The notes: a model not told the origin generated them from the sequence alone. DNA of 64,000 nucleotides from Simplicispira metamorpha (GCF_004341365.1 NZ_SLXH01000002.1:142396-206395), one strand, 5' to 3'; counted from the first letter of the stretch, positions 33,217-42,560 are shown. A program made the numbers and translations.

Positions 33217-34895
33217 GCCAAGCCTATACACGCCGTGATTTTTTGAATGTTTCCTGGAAACTCAGCGCCGGTGCTGTTTTGCCTGCCGCATTGGCCTCTT
33301 GTGGCGGTGGTACGGGGACACCAGAAACCTTTGTAGAGCCACCGCGCTTGTTGGCCAGCAACGGCGTGCTGGACTACACCTTGCGCATGGCTTATGCGGA
33401 TCTGAATCTGCGCGGTCAGCGTGTGCATTTGCGCACCTACAACGCCATGGTGCCTGCACCCACGCTGCAAGTGCGTGCGGGCGAGACCTTGCGCATTCGC
33501 GTGGTCAATGATCTGCCGCCCAATCCGTCCAGCGTGGAGCCGGTGGAGCATCTGCGCTACATGAACAGTGCCAATTTGCACACCCATGGTCTGCATGTGG
33601 CACCTGGCCTGGTGGGCGAGAACCTCTATGGCGACTACGTGATCGATTCAGCAGAGTCTGCCGTGCAGCCTGGGCAGTCGCGCCAGCATGAATATGCGAT
33701 CGTGGACGACCACCCGGCTGGCACCTCTTGGTACCACCCCCACTTGCACGGTGCGACCGCAGTGCAAGTGGCCAGTGGCATGGCTGGTGCCATTGTGGTC
33801 ACGGGCCCGTTGGACGATGTACCCGAGATTGCCGCAGCCCGTGACCGCGTCATGATGTTCCAGGCGCCGATTTTCGATGCCAAAGGGGAGCTGGAGAGCT
33901 TCTCCCAGGTTGCCAACCCTGGTGCAGAGCCACCGTTCTTGATCAATGGTGTACGTCGTCCCACCTTGGTGCTGCGCCCTGGCCAAGTGGAGCGCTGGCG
34001 GCTGGTCAATGCCAGCATTGCGAATTACCTTCATCTGGCGCTGGAAGGGCACGATCTGCATTTGATTGCACTGGACTCTTGCCCCCGCAGCCAACCCAAA
34101 ACCTTTTCTGCCAACGCTGCCGAAGGTTTGGTGCTGGCGCCCGGCAACCGTGCTGATATTCTGGTGCAGGCTGGGGCACCAGGGCGCTATGTGCTGCGCA
34201 CCAAGGCCTACGATATGGGCTTTCCTGCGCCGCTGGCCGAGGACGTTCTGGCCGAAATCGTGGTGGAGGGTGAGCCGATCGCAATGGCATTGCCCAAGGC
34301 GCCTTTGCCGGTGCCTGATGCGCTGGCTCCCATCCGTGATGAAGAACTGGCTGCACATGGTGGATTGCGCCGCAATATCGTTTTGCGTTCCGTGTTCAAC
34401 AACAGTGGGGCCCCGCTGGATACGCCGCCCGCAGTCGATGCGCTGGATTTGCCTCCCGGTGAGCTTGACCAATGGCAGTACCAGACCGGTGCGACTTTCA
34501 TGGCGGATACCGCTTTCACGATGGGGGCTGGTGGCTCTGCGGCGTCCGTGACCCCGGCAATGCCACAGCGTCTGGCGCCGTTTCAGTCGCACCGTGCGAT
34601 CCGCCAGACGGTGGCGCTCAACAGCGTGGAGGAGTGGACTGTCTACAACATGAATGCAGTGCAGCACCCTTTCCATATCCACATCAACCCGTTTGAGGTG
34701 GTCAAGATCAACGGTGTTCCAGTCGAGCCCTTCTGGTCAGACACCATCGGGTTGCCACGCGGCGGTACACCCGAGGCCCCCACATCGGTGACGTTCCGCA
34801 CCCGTTTTTCCGACTTTTCCGGTGTTTTTGTGATGCATTGCCACATCCTGGCGCATGAAGACATGGGAATGATGCAGATCGTCGAAGTGGTATGA
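33213..34895 (+). CDS. Multicopper oxidase, Tat lipoprotein
   Basis: A 560-residue three-cupredoxin laccase-like enzyme. The N-terminus has TRRDFL twin-arginine and an LASC lipobox (about residues 27-30), so it is probably a folded lipoprotein delivered by Tat. All four copper motifs are present: HTHGLH, WYHPHLHG, HPFHIHINPF and HCHILAHEDMGMM, the last containing the type 1 cysteine and axial methionine. It couples one-electron oxidation of a substrate to reduction of oxygen to water in the periplasm. It could act on a product of the operon, on cuprous ion, or as an oxidase for the flavoprotein that lacks a cytochrome. Confidence 0.94.
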   Translation: MSQAYTRRDFLNVSWKLSAGAVLPAALASCGGGTGTPETFVEPPRLLASNGVLDYTLRMAYADLNLRGQRVHLRTYNAMVPAPTLQVRAGETLRIRVVNDLPPNPSSVEPVEHLRYMNSANLHTHGLHVAPGLVGENLYGDYVIDSAESAVQPGQSRQHEYAIVDDHPAGTSWYHPHLHGATAVQVASGMAGAIVVTGPLDDVPEIAAARDRVMMFQAPIFDAKGELESFSQVANPGAEPPFLINGVRRPTLVLRPGQVERWRLVNASIANYLHLALEGHDLHLIALDSCPRSQPKTFSANAAEGLVLAPGNRADILVQAGAPGRYVLRTKAYDMGFPAPLAEDVLAEIVVEGEPIAMALPKAPLPVPDALAPIRDEELAAHGGLRRNIVLRSVFNNSGAPLDTPPAVDALDLPPGELDQWQYQTGATFMADTAFTMGAGGSAASVTPAMPQRLAPFQSHRAIRQTVALNSVEEWTVYNMNAVQHPFHIHINPFEVVKINGVPVEPFWSDTIGLPRGGTPEAPTSVTFRTRFSDFSGVFVMHCHILAHEDMGMMQIVEVV

Positions 34896-36256
34896 GCGTT
34901 CGCGGGGGGAGCACCGGGACTGTGCGGAACATGCCGCCACACAGTCTCGAAGATCCCATGGCATGGGTAGTCTGTGCCATATGCGCCTTGCTGGGGGTGC
35001 TGGCTTATGGTTTTGAGTCCAGTGTGCTTTCCTGGGGGCTAACGCCCAGGCAGGTGGGAACTTGGCTCAGCATAGCTTTGCTGGTGGGGCTGTGGATGGT
35101 GCCTTCCCTGCCACCGCTGTTTGCGGTGTTGCTGGCATTGCTGGTCATGAGCTTGTTTGACCTTGCGCCGATTGCTGTGCTCTTGTCGGGTGCGGTCAGT
35201 GATGCAGCATTGTGGTGGTTGGGCGCTTTTTCCTTGTCCGTAGCGGCGCGGCAATCCGGATTGACGGGGGCTTTGATGGCCCGTGCCCTGCACAGTTTGC
35301 AAGCCCCGCACACACCGCGTTGGCCGCGTGCACCTGCCGTGTGGTGGTTGGCCATGGTTTTCGCACTGCTGCCATCGTCCGCACAGGCACGCCGTTGGGC
35401 GTACAGCTTTTGCCTGGTGCCCTCGTCTACACCACGACAGGTGCCGCGTGATGTGGTCAGTGCGGCGCAGTTGGGGGCGGCGTTGGCGTGGCTGCCGGCA
35501 CAGCCTGCCAATCTGCTGGTCTTGGCACTGCTGCCTGCGGGCGGGGTGGATCGATTTGTCCCTGCGTATTGGTTACAGCACACTTGGCCGTTGCTGGCGC
35601 TGGCGCTGGCCTATGCCAGCTGTGTTCAATGGTGCGCGCGACCCGCTCTGGGTGGTGTTACTCCTCTACCGCAGGTGGTGCTTGGATCGCGAGAACTGTC
35701 TGAAGATCGTTTCGCGGTGCAATGCGTTGTGGGTATTGCTGCTGTGATGGTGCTTATGGTGGCGTTGCAACCGTTGCATGGCTTTTCCCCCGGTCTGGTG
35801 TCTCTGCTGGCTATGGTGGTTTTGTTTGCCACGAAAGTGTTGACGCCCCAGAGCTACCACTGGGGTGTAGATTGGCCGCTCTTTGTCTGTGCGACGGTGT
35901 TGCCCGGGCTCATCGCCAGTTTTGCCGCTGCCATACCTGCCTGGGGCCTGGAATGGGGGAGTACGTCACTGGCACTGCCATTCCTCTTCTGCCTGAGGAT
36001 GGTGGTGCCCTCGGGTGTCGCCATCGTGGCGGCGCTGGTGCTGGCAACATCCTGGTCTTCGGTGCAGGGGCATGATCTGCTCGATACCGCGATAGCGGTA
36101 TTGGTGGCCTTCCACATGGTGGATTTCATGTTCCGACGCCACACTGGCGCTGGCAGCCAGGCACGCATGCTTGTGGCCTGGGCCACCGTGCGCAGCCCTG
36201 TGACGTGGGCAGGCTGTGCTGTGTACTACCTCTGGTGGAGATGGTGTGGATGGTAG
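34892..36256 (+). CDS. SLC13/DASS-like permease (divergent), first of two
   Basis: A 454-residue protein with about eleven membrane helices. Weak SLC13-type landmarks are 'ALWWLGAFSLSVAARQSGLTGALMARAL', 'FALLPSSAQARRWAY' in the place of the first SNT-like loop, and 'AQPANLLVLALLPAGG' in the place of the second. The family moves di- and tricarboxylates or sulfate with sodium. The loops are degenerate, so transport is uncertain. Start overlaps the oxidase stop by 4 bp; an ATG at 34931 is a possible later start. It is followed by an overlapping binding-protein-like gene, a pairing repeated immediately downstream. Confidence 0.7.
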   Translation: MSVRGGSTGTVRNMPPHSLEDPMAWVVCAICALLGVLAYGFESSVLSWGLTPRQVGTWLSIALLVGLWMVPSLPPLFAVLLALLVMSLFDLAPIAVLLSGAVSDAALWWLGAFSLSVAARQSGLTGALMARALHSLQAPHTPRWPRAPAVWWLAMVFALLPSSAQARRWAYSFCLVPSSTPRQVPRDVVSAAQLGAALAWLPAQPANLLVLALLPAGGVDRFVPAYWLQHTWPLLALALAYASCVQWCARPALGGVTPLPQVVLGSRELSEDRFAVQCVVGIAAVMVLMVALQPLHGFSPGLVSLLAMVVLFATKVLTPQSYHWGVDWPLFVCATVLPGLIASFAAAIPAWGLEWGSTSLALPFLFCLRMVVPSGVAIVAALVLATSWSSVQGHDLLDTAIAVLVAFHMVDFMFRRHTGAGSQARMLVAWATVRSPVTWAGCAVYYLWWRWCGW

Positions 36257-37329
36257 CGGCGCAGAACACATCGCCGTTCTGGCCTCGTTTTTGGATCGTG
36301 GCCGCTGCTATGGCGCTGGTGGCGGGCCTGGTGTGGTCCGGTGCCAGCCGCCCTTCGGTTTTGGTGGTTCACAGCCAGAATGAACGTATTCCCTGGATTC
36401 GTGGCATTGATGCGGGAATTGACCGTGTCATTGACCAAAGCAGCGCAATCCGCCTGCAGCGCATCTATCTCTATGGCCATAGCGAAGAACGGGTGAGCAC
36501 GCAGATCGTGCAAGCACATGGCCTGATTGCGCGTTGGCGACCCGATGTGCTCTTGTTGGTGGACGATCTGGCACAGGCCCGTGTGGGGGGCGCGTATGTC
36601 GCTGGTGATCGACCGCAAATCGTTTATAGCGGAATTGAGGATGCGCAAAGAACGCTGGCACGTACCCCGGGCACCCACATCCGTGGCATTGCAGAACGTA
36701 CCCCCTGGGGCATCGTTGAGCGCTCTTTACTGCGGCTCACAGAGCTCAGTGATGCCCAGGTGCAGGAGCCAGCACATCCCCGTCGCATCGCTTTGATCTC
36801 TGATGCGGGCCCTGCTGCCGATGAAGAAGCCAGAGGGTTTGCATCGCATAGATGGCAAGGAGCGCAGCCAGTGGGTGTGTGGCGGTGTGCGACGTTGGAT
36901 CAGTGGCAGCAGGCGCTTGGTGAGATTGCCCAGCAGGCGGATATGGTGGTTATCGGTGACTATCGCAACTTGCCTGGGCCCGGCAACCTTTCCGCTTCCG
37001 TCTGGAGGCGGTTGTTAGCGCAGGCTGCGCTGGAACGATTGAAGATCCCGATGACGGCACTGTCGGCCTATGCCGTGTCAGACGGTATTCCGATGGGGAT
37101 TTTGCCGTCGCCCTTTGAGCAAGGTGAAGTGGCTGCGCAGATGGCAGTTCAAGTCTCCCGCAGCAGTGGTTCTGAGTTTTCCGCCGAGCGTGGGCAGCAT
37201 GCGCTGACACAAGACTTTGCCCTGGTGGTGAATCGTCGGCAAATGGAACTCCGTCGCCTTTCGATTGGCGCCATGGATGCGTACTACGCACGGGTTTCTG
37301 GGCGGCTGCTGGGCGGCGGTGTGCAATGA
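36250..37329 (+). CDS. ABC_sub_bind-like periplasmic protein, first of two
   Basis: A 359-residue protein with an N-terminal membrane/signal segment (about 12-32), then a type 1 periplasmic-binding fold opening 'SVLVVHSQNERIPWIRGIDAGID', as in the ABC substrate-binding family that also serves as sensor domains. Other marks are 'RWRPDVLLLVDDLAQA', 'PQIVYSGIED' and 'LPSPFEQGEVAAQMAVQV'. ATG 36250 is preferred because GGTGGAG lies 9 nt upstream; the gene overlaps the permease stop by 7 bp. No ABC permease or ATPase is near; the partner appears to be an SLC13-like carrier. Ligand unknown. Confidence 0.68.
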   Translation: MVAAQNTSPFWPRFWIVAAAMALVAGLVWSGASRPSVLVVHSQNERIPWIRGIDAGIDRVIDQSSAIRLQRIYLYGHSEERVSTQIVQAHGLIARWRPDVLLLVDDLAQARVGGAYVAGDRPQIVYSGIEDAQRTLARTPGTHIRGIAERTPWGIVERSLLRLTELSDAQVQEPAHPRRIALISDAGPAADEEARGFASHRWQGAQPVGVWRCATLDQWQQALGEIAQQADMVVIGDYRNLPGPGNLSASVWRRLLAQAALERLKIPMTALSAYAVSDGIPMGILPSPFEQGEVAAQMAVQVSRSSGSEFSAERGQHALTQDFALVVNRRQMELRRLSIGAMDAYYARVSGRLLGGGVQ

Positions 37330-39047
37330 CCCACACGCTGCAAGAGCATCCTTTGTGGCGTGGCCTGGATCGTTCCAGCCGCCGCATGTTGGAGGCGATG
37401 GCCCAAACGGTGGCTTGTTCGGACGTGCCTGCGTTGGTGGGCATGGCCCAGGAGGCCGTGGTGCTGGGCTGGTCGGCCAATGGGCAAGCCTTGGTGTTTG
37501 ATGCGTCGCAACCGCCTGCCGGTGCGGCTGCACGAGGCTGGTTGGTTCCTTGTGCTGCTTTGCGTGTTCTGGTGCAGGATCAAGATGCCTGCCGACACTA
37601 CCTGGAGTGCGCACTCGCAGGTTCTGGCGTGACCGGTGCGCCCGTGGACAGCCATTCGACAGACACCGCTCCCAGCTTGGGTTTGCGTGCCGCAGTGGGA
37701 TGGCTGCTGGCCTTGGGGCTACCGGTTTTGGCCATGGTTATTCTGGGCGATCGCAGCGATACCTTGGCACAGTGGTTGCGCTTTCTGTCGGCGATCAGCG
37801 CGGGGTTGTGCGTCTGGGTACTGGGATTGGCCCCCCCTTTTGTGGGCGCGTTGCTGTCGCTGCTGTTGATGATGGCGGGCAACCACTTGCCGCTGGGCCA
37901 GGCGCTGGCGGGTTTTACCAGTGGCAGTTTTTTCCTGCTGCTGGGCATGTTTGGCATCAGCGTGGCGATTCAGCGCAGTGGGCTCATGCAGCGCCTTTTG
38001 GGGGTGCTGTTGCGGCGCCTGCCGCACACCTCCCGTGTGCTCCAGTCCTGTCTGGTGCTGGTCGGGGTGGTGATGACTTTGTTCATTCCCAGCACTTCGG
38101 GTCGGTTGCAACTCGTGGCACCCATGGTGAAGGTACTGGCCCAGCCCGGCAACAGCACCGCGCTGGCCTTTGCCGCTCTTTCAGGTAGTACGTTGTTTTC
38201 TACGGCTTTTTTGTTGGGAAACCCGGCTAATTTCATTGTGTTGGGCATCCTGCCAGAGCATTGGCAGCCCCACGTCAACTGGCTTACCTGGTTTCAATGC
38301 GCCGTGGTTTATACGCTGGTTTTGGGCGTTCTTCTGGCGCTTGATGTGGTGTGGGGCAGTGGTCGTGCGCAGTGTCAAGATGCACCAGCGGTGGCAGAAA
38401 AACCGGCTCCCCTACCGGGTATCTCGTCAGCCGAAGTGGTGACTGCCGTGGCTTTGGCCTGTCTCACGCTGGGGGTGGCACTGGGCAATGTCCATCACAT
38501 CGAGACAGCGTGGCTGGCGCTGTTTGTATTGCTGTTGCTCATGGCCACAGGGGTGTTGCCCCTGAACCAGCTGCACAGCGATATCCATTGGCCTATCCTG
38601 ATTTATCTGGTCTGCACGGTAGGATTTGCACGTGGGTTCACGCACATGGGTATCCAGGATTGGATCGTGGCGCATGTCGGGCAACTGGAGCAGCTCTTGC
38701 GTGAAGCGCAGGTGTATTTTTTGCTGCTCTTGGGGGCCGTGGTGGTGCTGCTGCGGATGGTGTTGCCAGCGGTGGTGTGCATTACCACGCTGTGTGCCGT
38801 GCTGCTGCCTTTGGCAGACGCCCATGGTATGCATCCATTGGTGGTCGGATTCGTTGTGCTGACCGCCAGCGAGGTATGGTTTTTTCCACACCAGAGCACA
38901 GATTACCTCCTGTTTCGCGAGTCTTTGGGCATGCCTGAAAACCAGGGCGCTGGGATGTTGAAGCGTAATGCCCGCATCCAGGCCTGCCGCATGGCTGCCT
39001 TGGCAGTCTCGATTCCTTATTGGCACCACTTGGGGTACCTGCGATGA
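37326..39047 (+). CDS. SLC13/DASS-family permease with N-terminal extra domain, second of two
   Basis: A 573-residue protein. Residues 1-110 are soluble and loosely like the start of a cyclic-nucleotide-binding domain (HPLWRGLDRSSRRMLEAMAQ) but too short and degenerate to bind a nucleotide with confidence. Residues about 120-570 hold eleven or twelve helices with recognisable SLC13 loops: 'LFIPSTSGRLQLVAPMV' and 'STAFLLGNPANFIVLGIL'. It is thus the better-preserved permease of the two, probably for a carboxylate or other anion. It overlaps its neighbours by 4 bp on both sides. Confidence 0.8.
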   Translation: MTHTLQEHPLWRGLDRSSRRMLEAMAQTVACSDVPALVGMAQEAVVLGWSANGQALVFDASQPPAGAAARGWLVPCAALRVLVQDQDACRHYLECALAGSGVTGAPVDSHSTDTAPSLGLRAAVGWLLALGLPVLAMVILGDRSDTLAQWLRFLSAISAGLCVWVLGLAPPFVGALLSLLLMMAGNHLPLGQALAGFTSGSFFLLLGMFGISVAIQRSGLMQRLLGVLLRRLPHTSRVLQSCLVLVGVVMTLFIPSTSGRLQLVAPMVKVLAQPGNSTALAFAALSGSTLFSTAFLLGNPANFIVLGILPEHWQPHVNWLTWFQCAVVYTLVLGVLLALDVVWGSGRAQCQDAPAVAEKPAPLPGISSAEVVTAVALACLTLGVALGNVHHIETAWLALFVLLLLMATGVLPLNQLHSDIHWPILIYLVCTVGFARGFTHMGIQDWIVAHVGQLEQLLREAQVYFLLLLGAVVVLLRMVLPAVVCITTLCAVLLPLADAHGMHPLVVGFVVLTASEVWFFPHQSTDYLLFRESLGMPENQGAGMLKRNARIQACRMAALAVSIPYWHHLGYLR

Positions 39048-39982
39048 GTCGTGCCATGCGCTGGGCGTGGGTGGCCCTTTTTTTGCTGTTGGCAGCGGGG
39101 GCTGTAGTGACCAACATGAACAGTCGCCGTATTCTGGTGTTGCATGAGGGCACTGCCGATAGTGCTTCCACAAATGCCTTTGGCCGTGGGGTTGGGGCTG
39201 TGTTGGGGCAGCTCTCACGCCTCAAGTTGCGCCACCAATATCTGGCTTTTGATTCCAGTGTTTGCCAGCGTGTGTTGGCCCAAATGCAGGCTTTTGATCC
39301 CCATGCGGTGATAGCCGAAGGCGCTGGCGCACGCCAATGTCTGGACAGCCAACCCCGGCAAGCAAGCCCGGTGGTGGCCATGCCAGATACCCCTGCCCAG
39401 GTGGTGGATCAGGGCCGCCATGTGGCGGCATGGGGCAAGGTTTTGTCTGATCTGGCCCAGCCAGGGCAGCGGCTTCTGGTGTTGTACGGGAGCGACCCCG
39501 AGGGACTGCTGGAATACCAACTAATGACGGATGCTGCACGCGTGGCTGGTTTGCATCTTCAGCCGTTGGCCGAAAACACGGTTCTGGAACCATCCATGCT
39601 GGAGCGCTCCGTGCGCCAGCTTGGAGCAGACCTGGTGTTTGTGGGCCGCACGCTAGGCCGTGGGCGCGATAGCGTGGGTGGCCTGCCGCAGGCGAGTTGG
39701 TTGCGGGCGCTGCGCCTGGCCACGCCCCAGCCGATTTTGGCCTCTCGGCTCGAAAGCCTGGAGCTGGGCGCCGACATGGTTTTGTTACAAGCGCCCGAGC
39801 AGCGAGGAGAGATGCTGGCGCAGATGGCGTTGGCAGGCAGGGGGACTGCGCTGCCATCTCCCACGCCGCCATACGAGATGGCCGTGGGCTTGCAGCGTGA
39901 TTTTGTGGCACGCCAGCGTGATGCTTTGCCGTCGTTTTACGTGCTCAGTGCGCGGCTGGCAGGTTTTTTGTCGGGCCCCTGA
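39044..39982 (+). CDS. ABC_sub_bind-like periplasmic protein, second of two
   Basis: A 312-residue paralogue in fold and position of the protein at 36250. An N-terminal hydrophobic segment (about 7-25) is followed by 'RRILVLHEGTADSASTNAFGRGVGAVL', then 'FDPHAVIAEGAGARQCLD', 'QRLLVLYGSDPEG' and 'LGADLVFVGRTLGRGRD', and a C-terminal 'PPYEMAVGLQRDFVARQRDALPSFYVLSARLAGF' that mirrors the end of the first copy. It ends the operon; its start overlaps the permease stop by 4 bp. Probably a periplasmic receptor or membrane-tethered accessory protein for the adjacent permease. Confidence 0.65.
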   Translation: MSRAMRWAWVALFLLLAAGAVVTNMNSRRILVLHEGTADSASTNAFGRGVGAVLGQLSRLKLRHQYLAFDSSVCQRVLAQMQAFDPHAVIAEGAGARQCLDSQPRQASPVVAMPDTPAQVVDQGRHVAAWGKVLSDLAQPGQRLLVLYGSDPEGLLEYQLMTDAARVAGLHLQPLAENTVLEPSMLERSVRQLGADLVFVGRTLGRGRDSVGGLPQASWLRALRLATPQPILASRLESLELGADMVLLQAPEQRGEMLAQMALAGRGTALPSPTPPYEMAVGLQRDFVARQRDALPSFYVLSARLAGFLSGP

Positions 39983-39984
39983 AG

Positions 39985-40055
39985 ATAGCCTGTATTTTTT
40001 GATGAAAAAAGGCTCAAGCCCTTGTGTGGCGTGCGCAAGCAGCTACGTTTTTGGT
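39985..40055 (+). repeat. Dispersed intergenic repeat, copy 5 (degenerate)
   Basis: atagcctgtattttttgatgaaaaaaggctcaagccc...gcgcaagcagctacgttttt: flanks and order match the family, but the central dyad is weak. It lies between the convergent ends of the ten-gene operon and the diguanylate cyclase gene. Confidence 0.5.
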
Positions 40056-40093
40056 AGTGATTGGTGCCGCGGTACGTGGGCCGCTTGCCTGGG

Positions 40094-41629
40094 TCAAACT
40101 GCCACCACCCGGTTTTTTCCGTTGCGTTTGGCCAGGTACATGCCCTGGTCTGCACGCCGTATGGTGTCGGTACTGTTCTCGTCAGTGGCTACCTGGGCCA
40201 GGCCGGCACTGAAGGTAATCAGCAGTTTTTCGTTGCCTTGCAGAAAAAAGCGTTTGGTCAACTCGCGTTGCAGGCGCTGCATGGCCTGTACTCCCACGTC
40301 CAATGGGGTGTCTGGCAGCACCAGAATGAATTCTTCGCCACCGTAGCGCGCCAGCATGTCTTGCGGGCGCATGACATCGCGTACCACGTTGGCCAGGTGT
40401 ACCAAGGCAGCATCTCCAGCCTCGTGGCCCATCCGGTCGTTGACCTGTTTGAAGTTGTCCACGTCCAGCAGTGCCACGCACAACGGCGTTTCGGTGCGGC
40501 GGGCGCGGGCTATTTCACGCTCCAGCACTTCATCGAGGCCTTTGCGGTTGAGGGAGCCTGTCAGTGGGTCGTGCCGCGCCTGGGCGCTGACGCGGTCAAG
40601 CTCTTGCTGCAAGCGCACCATCTCTGCCTGCTTTTCCTCGGTGCGTTCGCGCAGATCGGTGAGTTCGCCGTGCGCCATGCTGCTGTCCAGCGCCATAGCG
40701 CGTGTGGCACCCATGACTTCCTGGAGCACCGGAGTGATTTCATTGAGTGTGGTGGCTTTGCCAATCTGCGTGGCACAGCGCTCCATGCGCTCCTGGTAGG
40801 TGCCGCTGGCCTGGGTCATGCTGCTCAGGCGTGTGATGAAGGCGGTGAGCATCTCCTTCATCTGCTCCTGGGCTTCCACCAGCCGCCCCTTGGCTTCTGT
40901 TTGCTTGAAGATGACGTCTTTCAGTCGGCGGCGTACATCGTCGAGGTGGCGCAGCGAAAGGGGGCGTGAGGTGGCCGCCATCAGTGCCTCGGCCTGGCCG
41001 TGCAGCCAGCGGTCATCTGTGCTGAGTGCAGCAATATTCTCAAACACCATGTGCAATAACTCCAGCAACATCCCGCGAATGGCCGATTGGTCTTCGGTGG
41101 CAAACGAGAGGCGGTAGCTGAAGTTGCTCAGCAGCATTTGCAGGGTGCTGGCTGGTGGTGAGGGCTGGCGCAAAAACTGCACCAGTTGGGTGCCCAGCAA
41201 GTGAACACGGGCATCGTCACTGTCCAAGGCGGGCATGGTGTATTCGACCATGCGGGCAATTTGCTCTGCCAGCTCGTCAGGCAAGACAACCGCACCTGCC
41301 GTAGTGGAGGTCGACTCGGTGGTTGCAGTGGTGTCCGTGGTGTGCAAGCCCAGCTTGGCGTAGCCCACCAAGACGTTTTGCAGTGCAGACCAGTCGCGCT
41401 GTGCGACCGCTGCTTCAAATTGACCCAGCAAGCGTTTTTGTGCCGGTGTCTGGCCTGGGATGACGCGCAGGATATGCCGCAGTGGCCCCTCCGGAAAGGG
41501 CACCGGTGTATGGCCTCCAGCGATTTCGTCGTACAGGGCCTGGTAGTTCTCAGGGGTAGGTGGGAGCCTGCGAACTGCCAATTGCTTGAGAGTGTCGCGT
41601 GCTATATCCGAAGGAGGTCGTTCCGCCAT
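40094..41629 (-). CDS. Diguanylate cyclase (GGDEF domain)
   Basis: A 511-residue cytoplasmic protein. Residues 1 to about 330 are a helical sensory/coiled-coil region without a recognisable input domain ('LKQLAVRRLPPTPENYQALYDEIAGG' at the start). The C-terminal GGDEF domain begins 'DPLTGSLNRKGLDEVLEREIARARR', with the catalytic RYGGEEF and an RPQD motif five residues before it, which is the product-inhibition I-site. It should therefore make cyclic di-GMP from GTP and be feedback-inhibited. ATG at 41629 with aaggaggt just upstream fixes the start. It is divergent from surE. Confidence 0.93.
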   Translation of the reverse strand: MAERPPSDIARDTLKQLAVRRLPPTPENYQALYDEIAGGHTPVPFPEGPLRHILRVIPGQTPAQKRLLGQFEAAVAQRDWSALQNVLVGYAKLGLHTTDTTATTESTSTTAGAVVLPDELAEQIARMVEYTMPALDSDDARVHLLGTQLVQFLRQPSPPASTLQMLLSNFSYRLSFATEDQSAIRGMLLELLHMVFENIAALSTDDRWLHGQAEALMAATSRPLSLRHLDDVRRRLKDVIFKQTEAKGRLVEAQEQMKEMLTAFITRLSSMTQASGTYQERMERCATQIGKATTLNEITPVLQEVMGATRAMALDSSMAHGELTDLRERTEEKQAEMVRLQQELDRVSAQARHDPLTGSLNRKGLDEVLEREIARARRTETPLCVALLDVDNFKQVNDRMGHEAGDAALVHLANVVRDVMRPQDMLARYGGEEFILVLPDTPLDVGVQAMQRLQRELTKRFFLQGNEKLLITFSAGLAQVATDENSTDTIRRADQGMYLAKRNGKNRVVAV

Positions 41630-41765
41630 TGGCAGGCACCAGTGCAGTGGTGGGGGACAAAGATGGGCGAGTGTGACAGAGGCTTGTGGGCTTGCAAAGC
41701 CTCCGGGTGAAAGACCGCAGGGCCCGGTTCGGCGCCTACAATCCGTTGCAACCTCTTCAGCACCC

Positions 41766-42560
41766 ATGAAAATCCTTATTTCAAACGACGACGGCTATCA
41801 GGCGCCGGGCATCGTGGCGCTCCATGCGGCATTGGCAACGGTGGCCGAGGTGGAAGTGGTGGCGCCCGAACACAACAACAGTGCCAAGTCCAATGCCTTG
41901 ACGCTGCACTCTCCGCTGTACGTCCACACGGCACACAATGGATTCCGGTACATCAACGGCACGCCTGCAGACTGCGTGCATATCGCACTGACTGGGTTAT
42001 TGGGGTACAGGCCCGATCTGGTGGTCTCCGGCATCAACAACGGCGCCAACATGGGAGACGACACCATCTATTCAGGCACCGTAGGCGCTGCAATGGAGGG
42101 CTATCTGTTTGGCATTCCTTCCATGGCTTTCTCGCAAGTGGATAAGGGCTGGGGTGAGCTTGAGGCGGCTGCCCAGAAAGCGCGTGAAATGGTGTTGCAA
42201 ATGCAGGCGCAACAATGGTTGGGGGGGAATCCATGGTTGCTGAACATCAATATCCCCAACCTTCCCCTGGAGGCTATGCGGCCTCTGAAGCTGTGCCGCC
42301 TGGGGCGTCGCCATGCAGCCGAGCGCGTGATCACCCAGAACAGTCCTCGGGGCGAAACCATGTATTGGATTGGCGGTGCGGGCCCAGCCAAAGATGATGC
42401 AGAGGGAACGGACTTCCACGCCACTGCACAGGGCCATGTGGCTGTGACACCTTTGAAGGTGGATTTGACGGACCATGAGAGCCTGGCTGGTTGGGCGACA
42501 GTGTGCTGTGCCAGTGGTACGGCCTGCGCCGTGGATGTGGCTGCTGGTGCAGGTGCCTGA
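41766..42560 (+). CDS. surE: 5'/3'-nucleotidase SurE
   Basis: A 264-residue metal-dependent phosphatase of nucleoside monophosphates, linked to stationary-phase survival. ISNDDG at 5-10 supplies the metal-binding aspartates; 'AKSNALTL', 'NGTPADCVHIA' and 'VVSGINNGANMGDDTIYSGTV' complete the active site. Length is usual for the family. It heads the classical surE-pcm-nlpD cluster, with its TGA overlapped by the ATG of pcm. Confidence 0.96.
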   Translation: MKILISNDDGYQAPGIVALHAALATVAEVEVVAPEHNNSAKSNALTLHSPLYVHTAHNGFRYINGTPADCVHIALTGLLGYRPDLVVSGINNGANMGDDTIYSGTVGAAMEGYLFGIPSMAFSQVDKGWGELEAAAQKAREMVLQMQAQQWLGGNPWLLNINIPNLPLEAMRPLKLCRLGRRHAAERVITQNSPRGETMYWIGGAGPAKDDAEGTDFHATAQGHVAVTPLKVDLTDHESLAGWATVCCASGTACAVDVAAGAGA

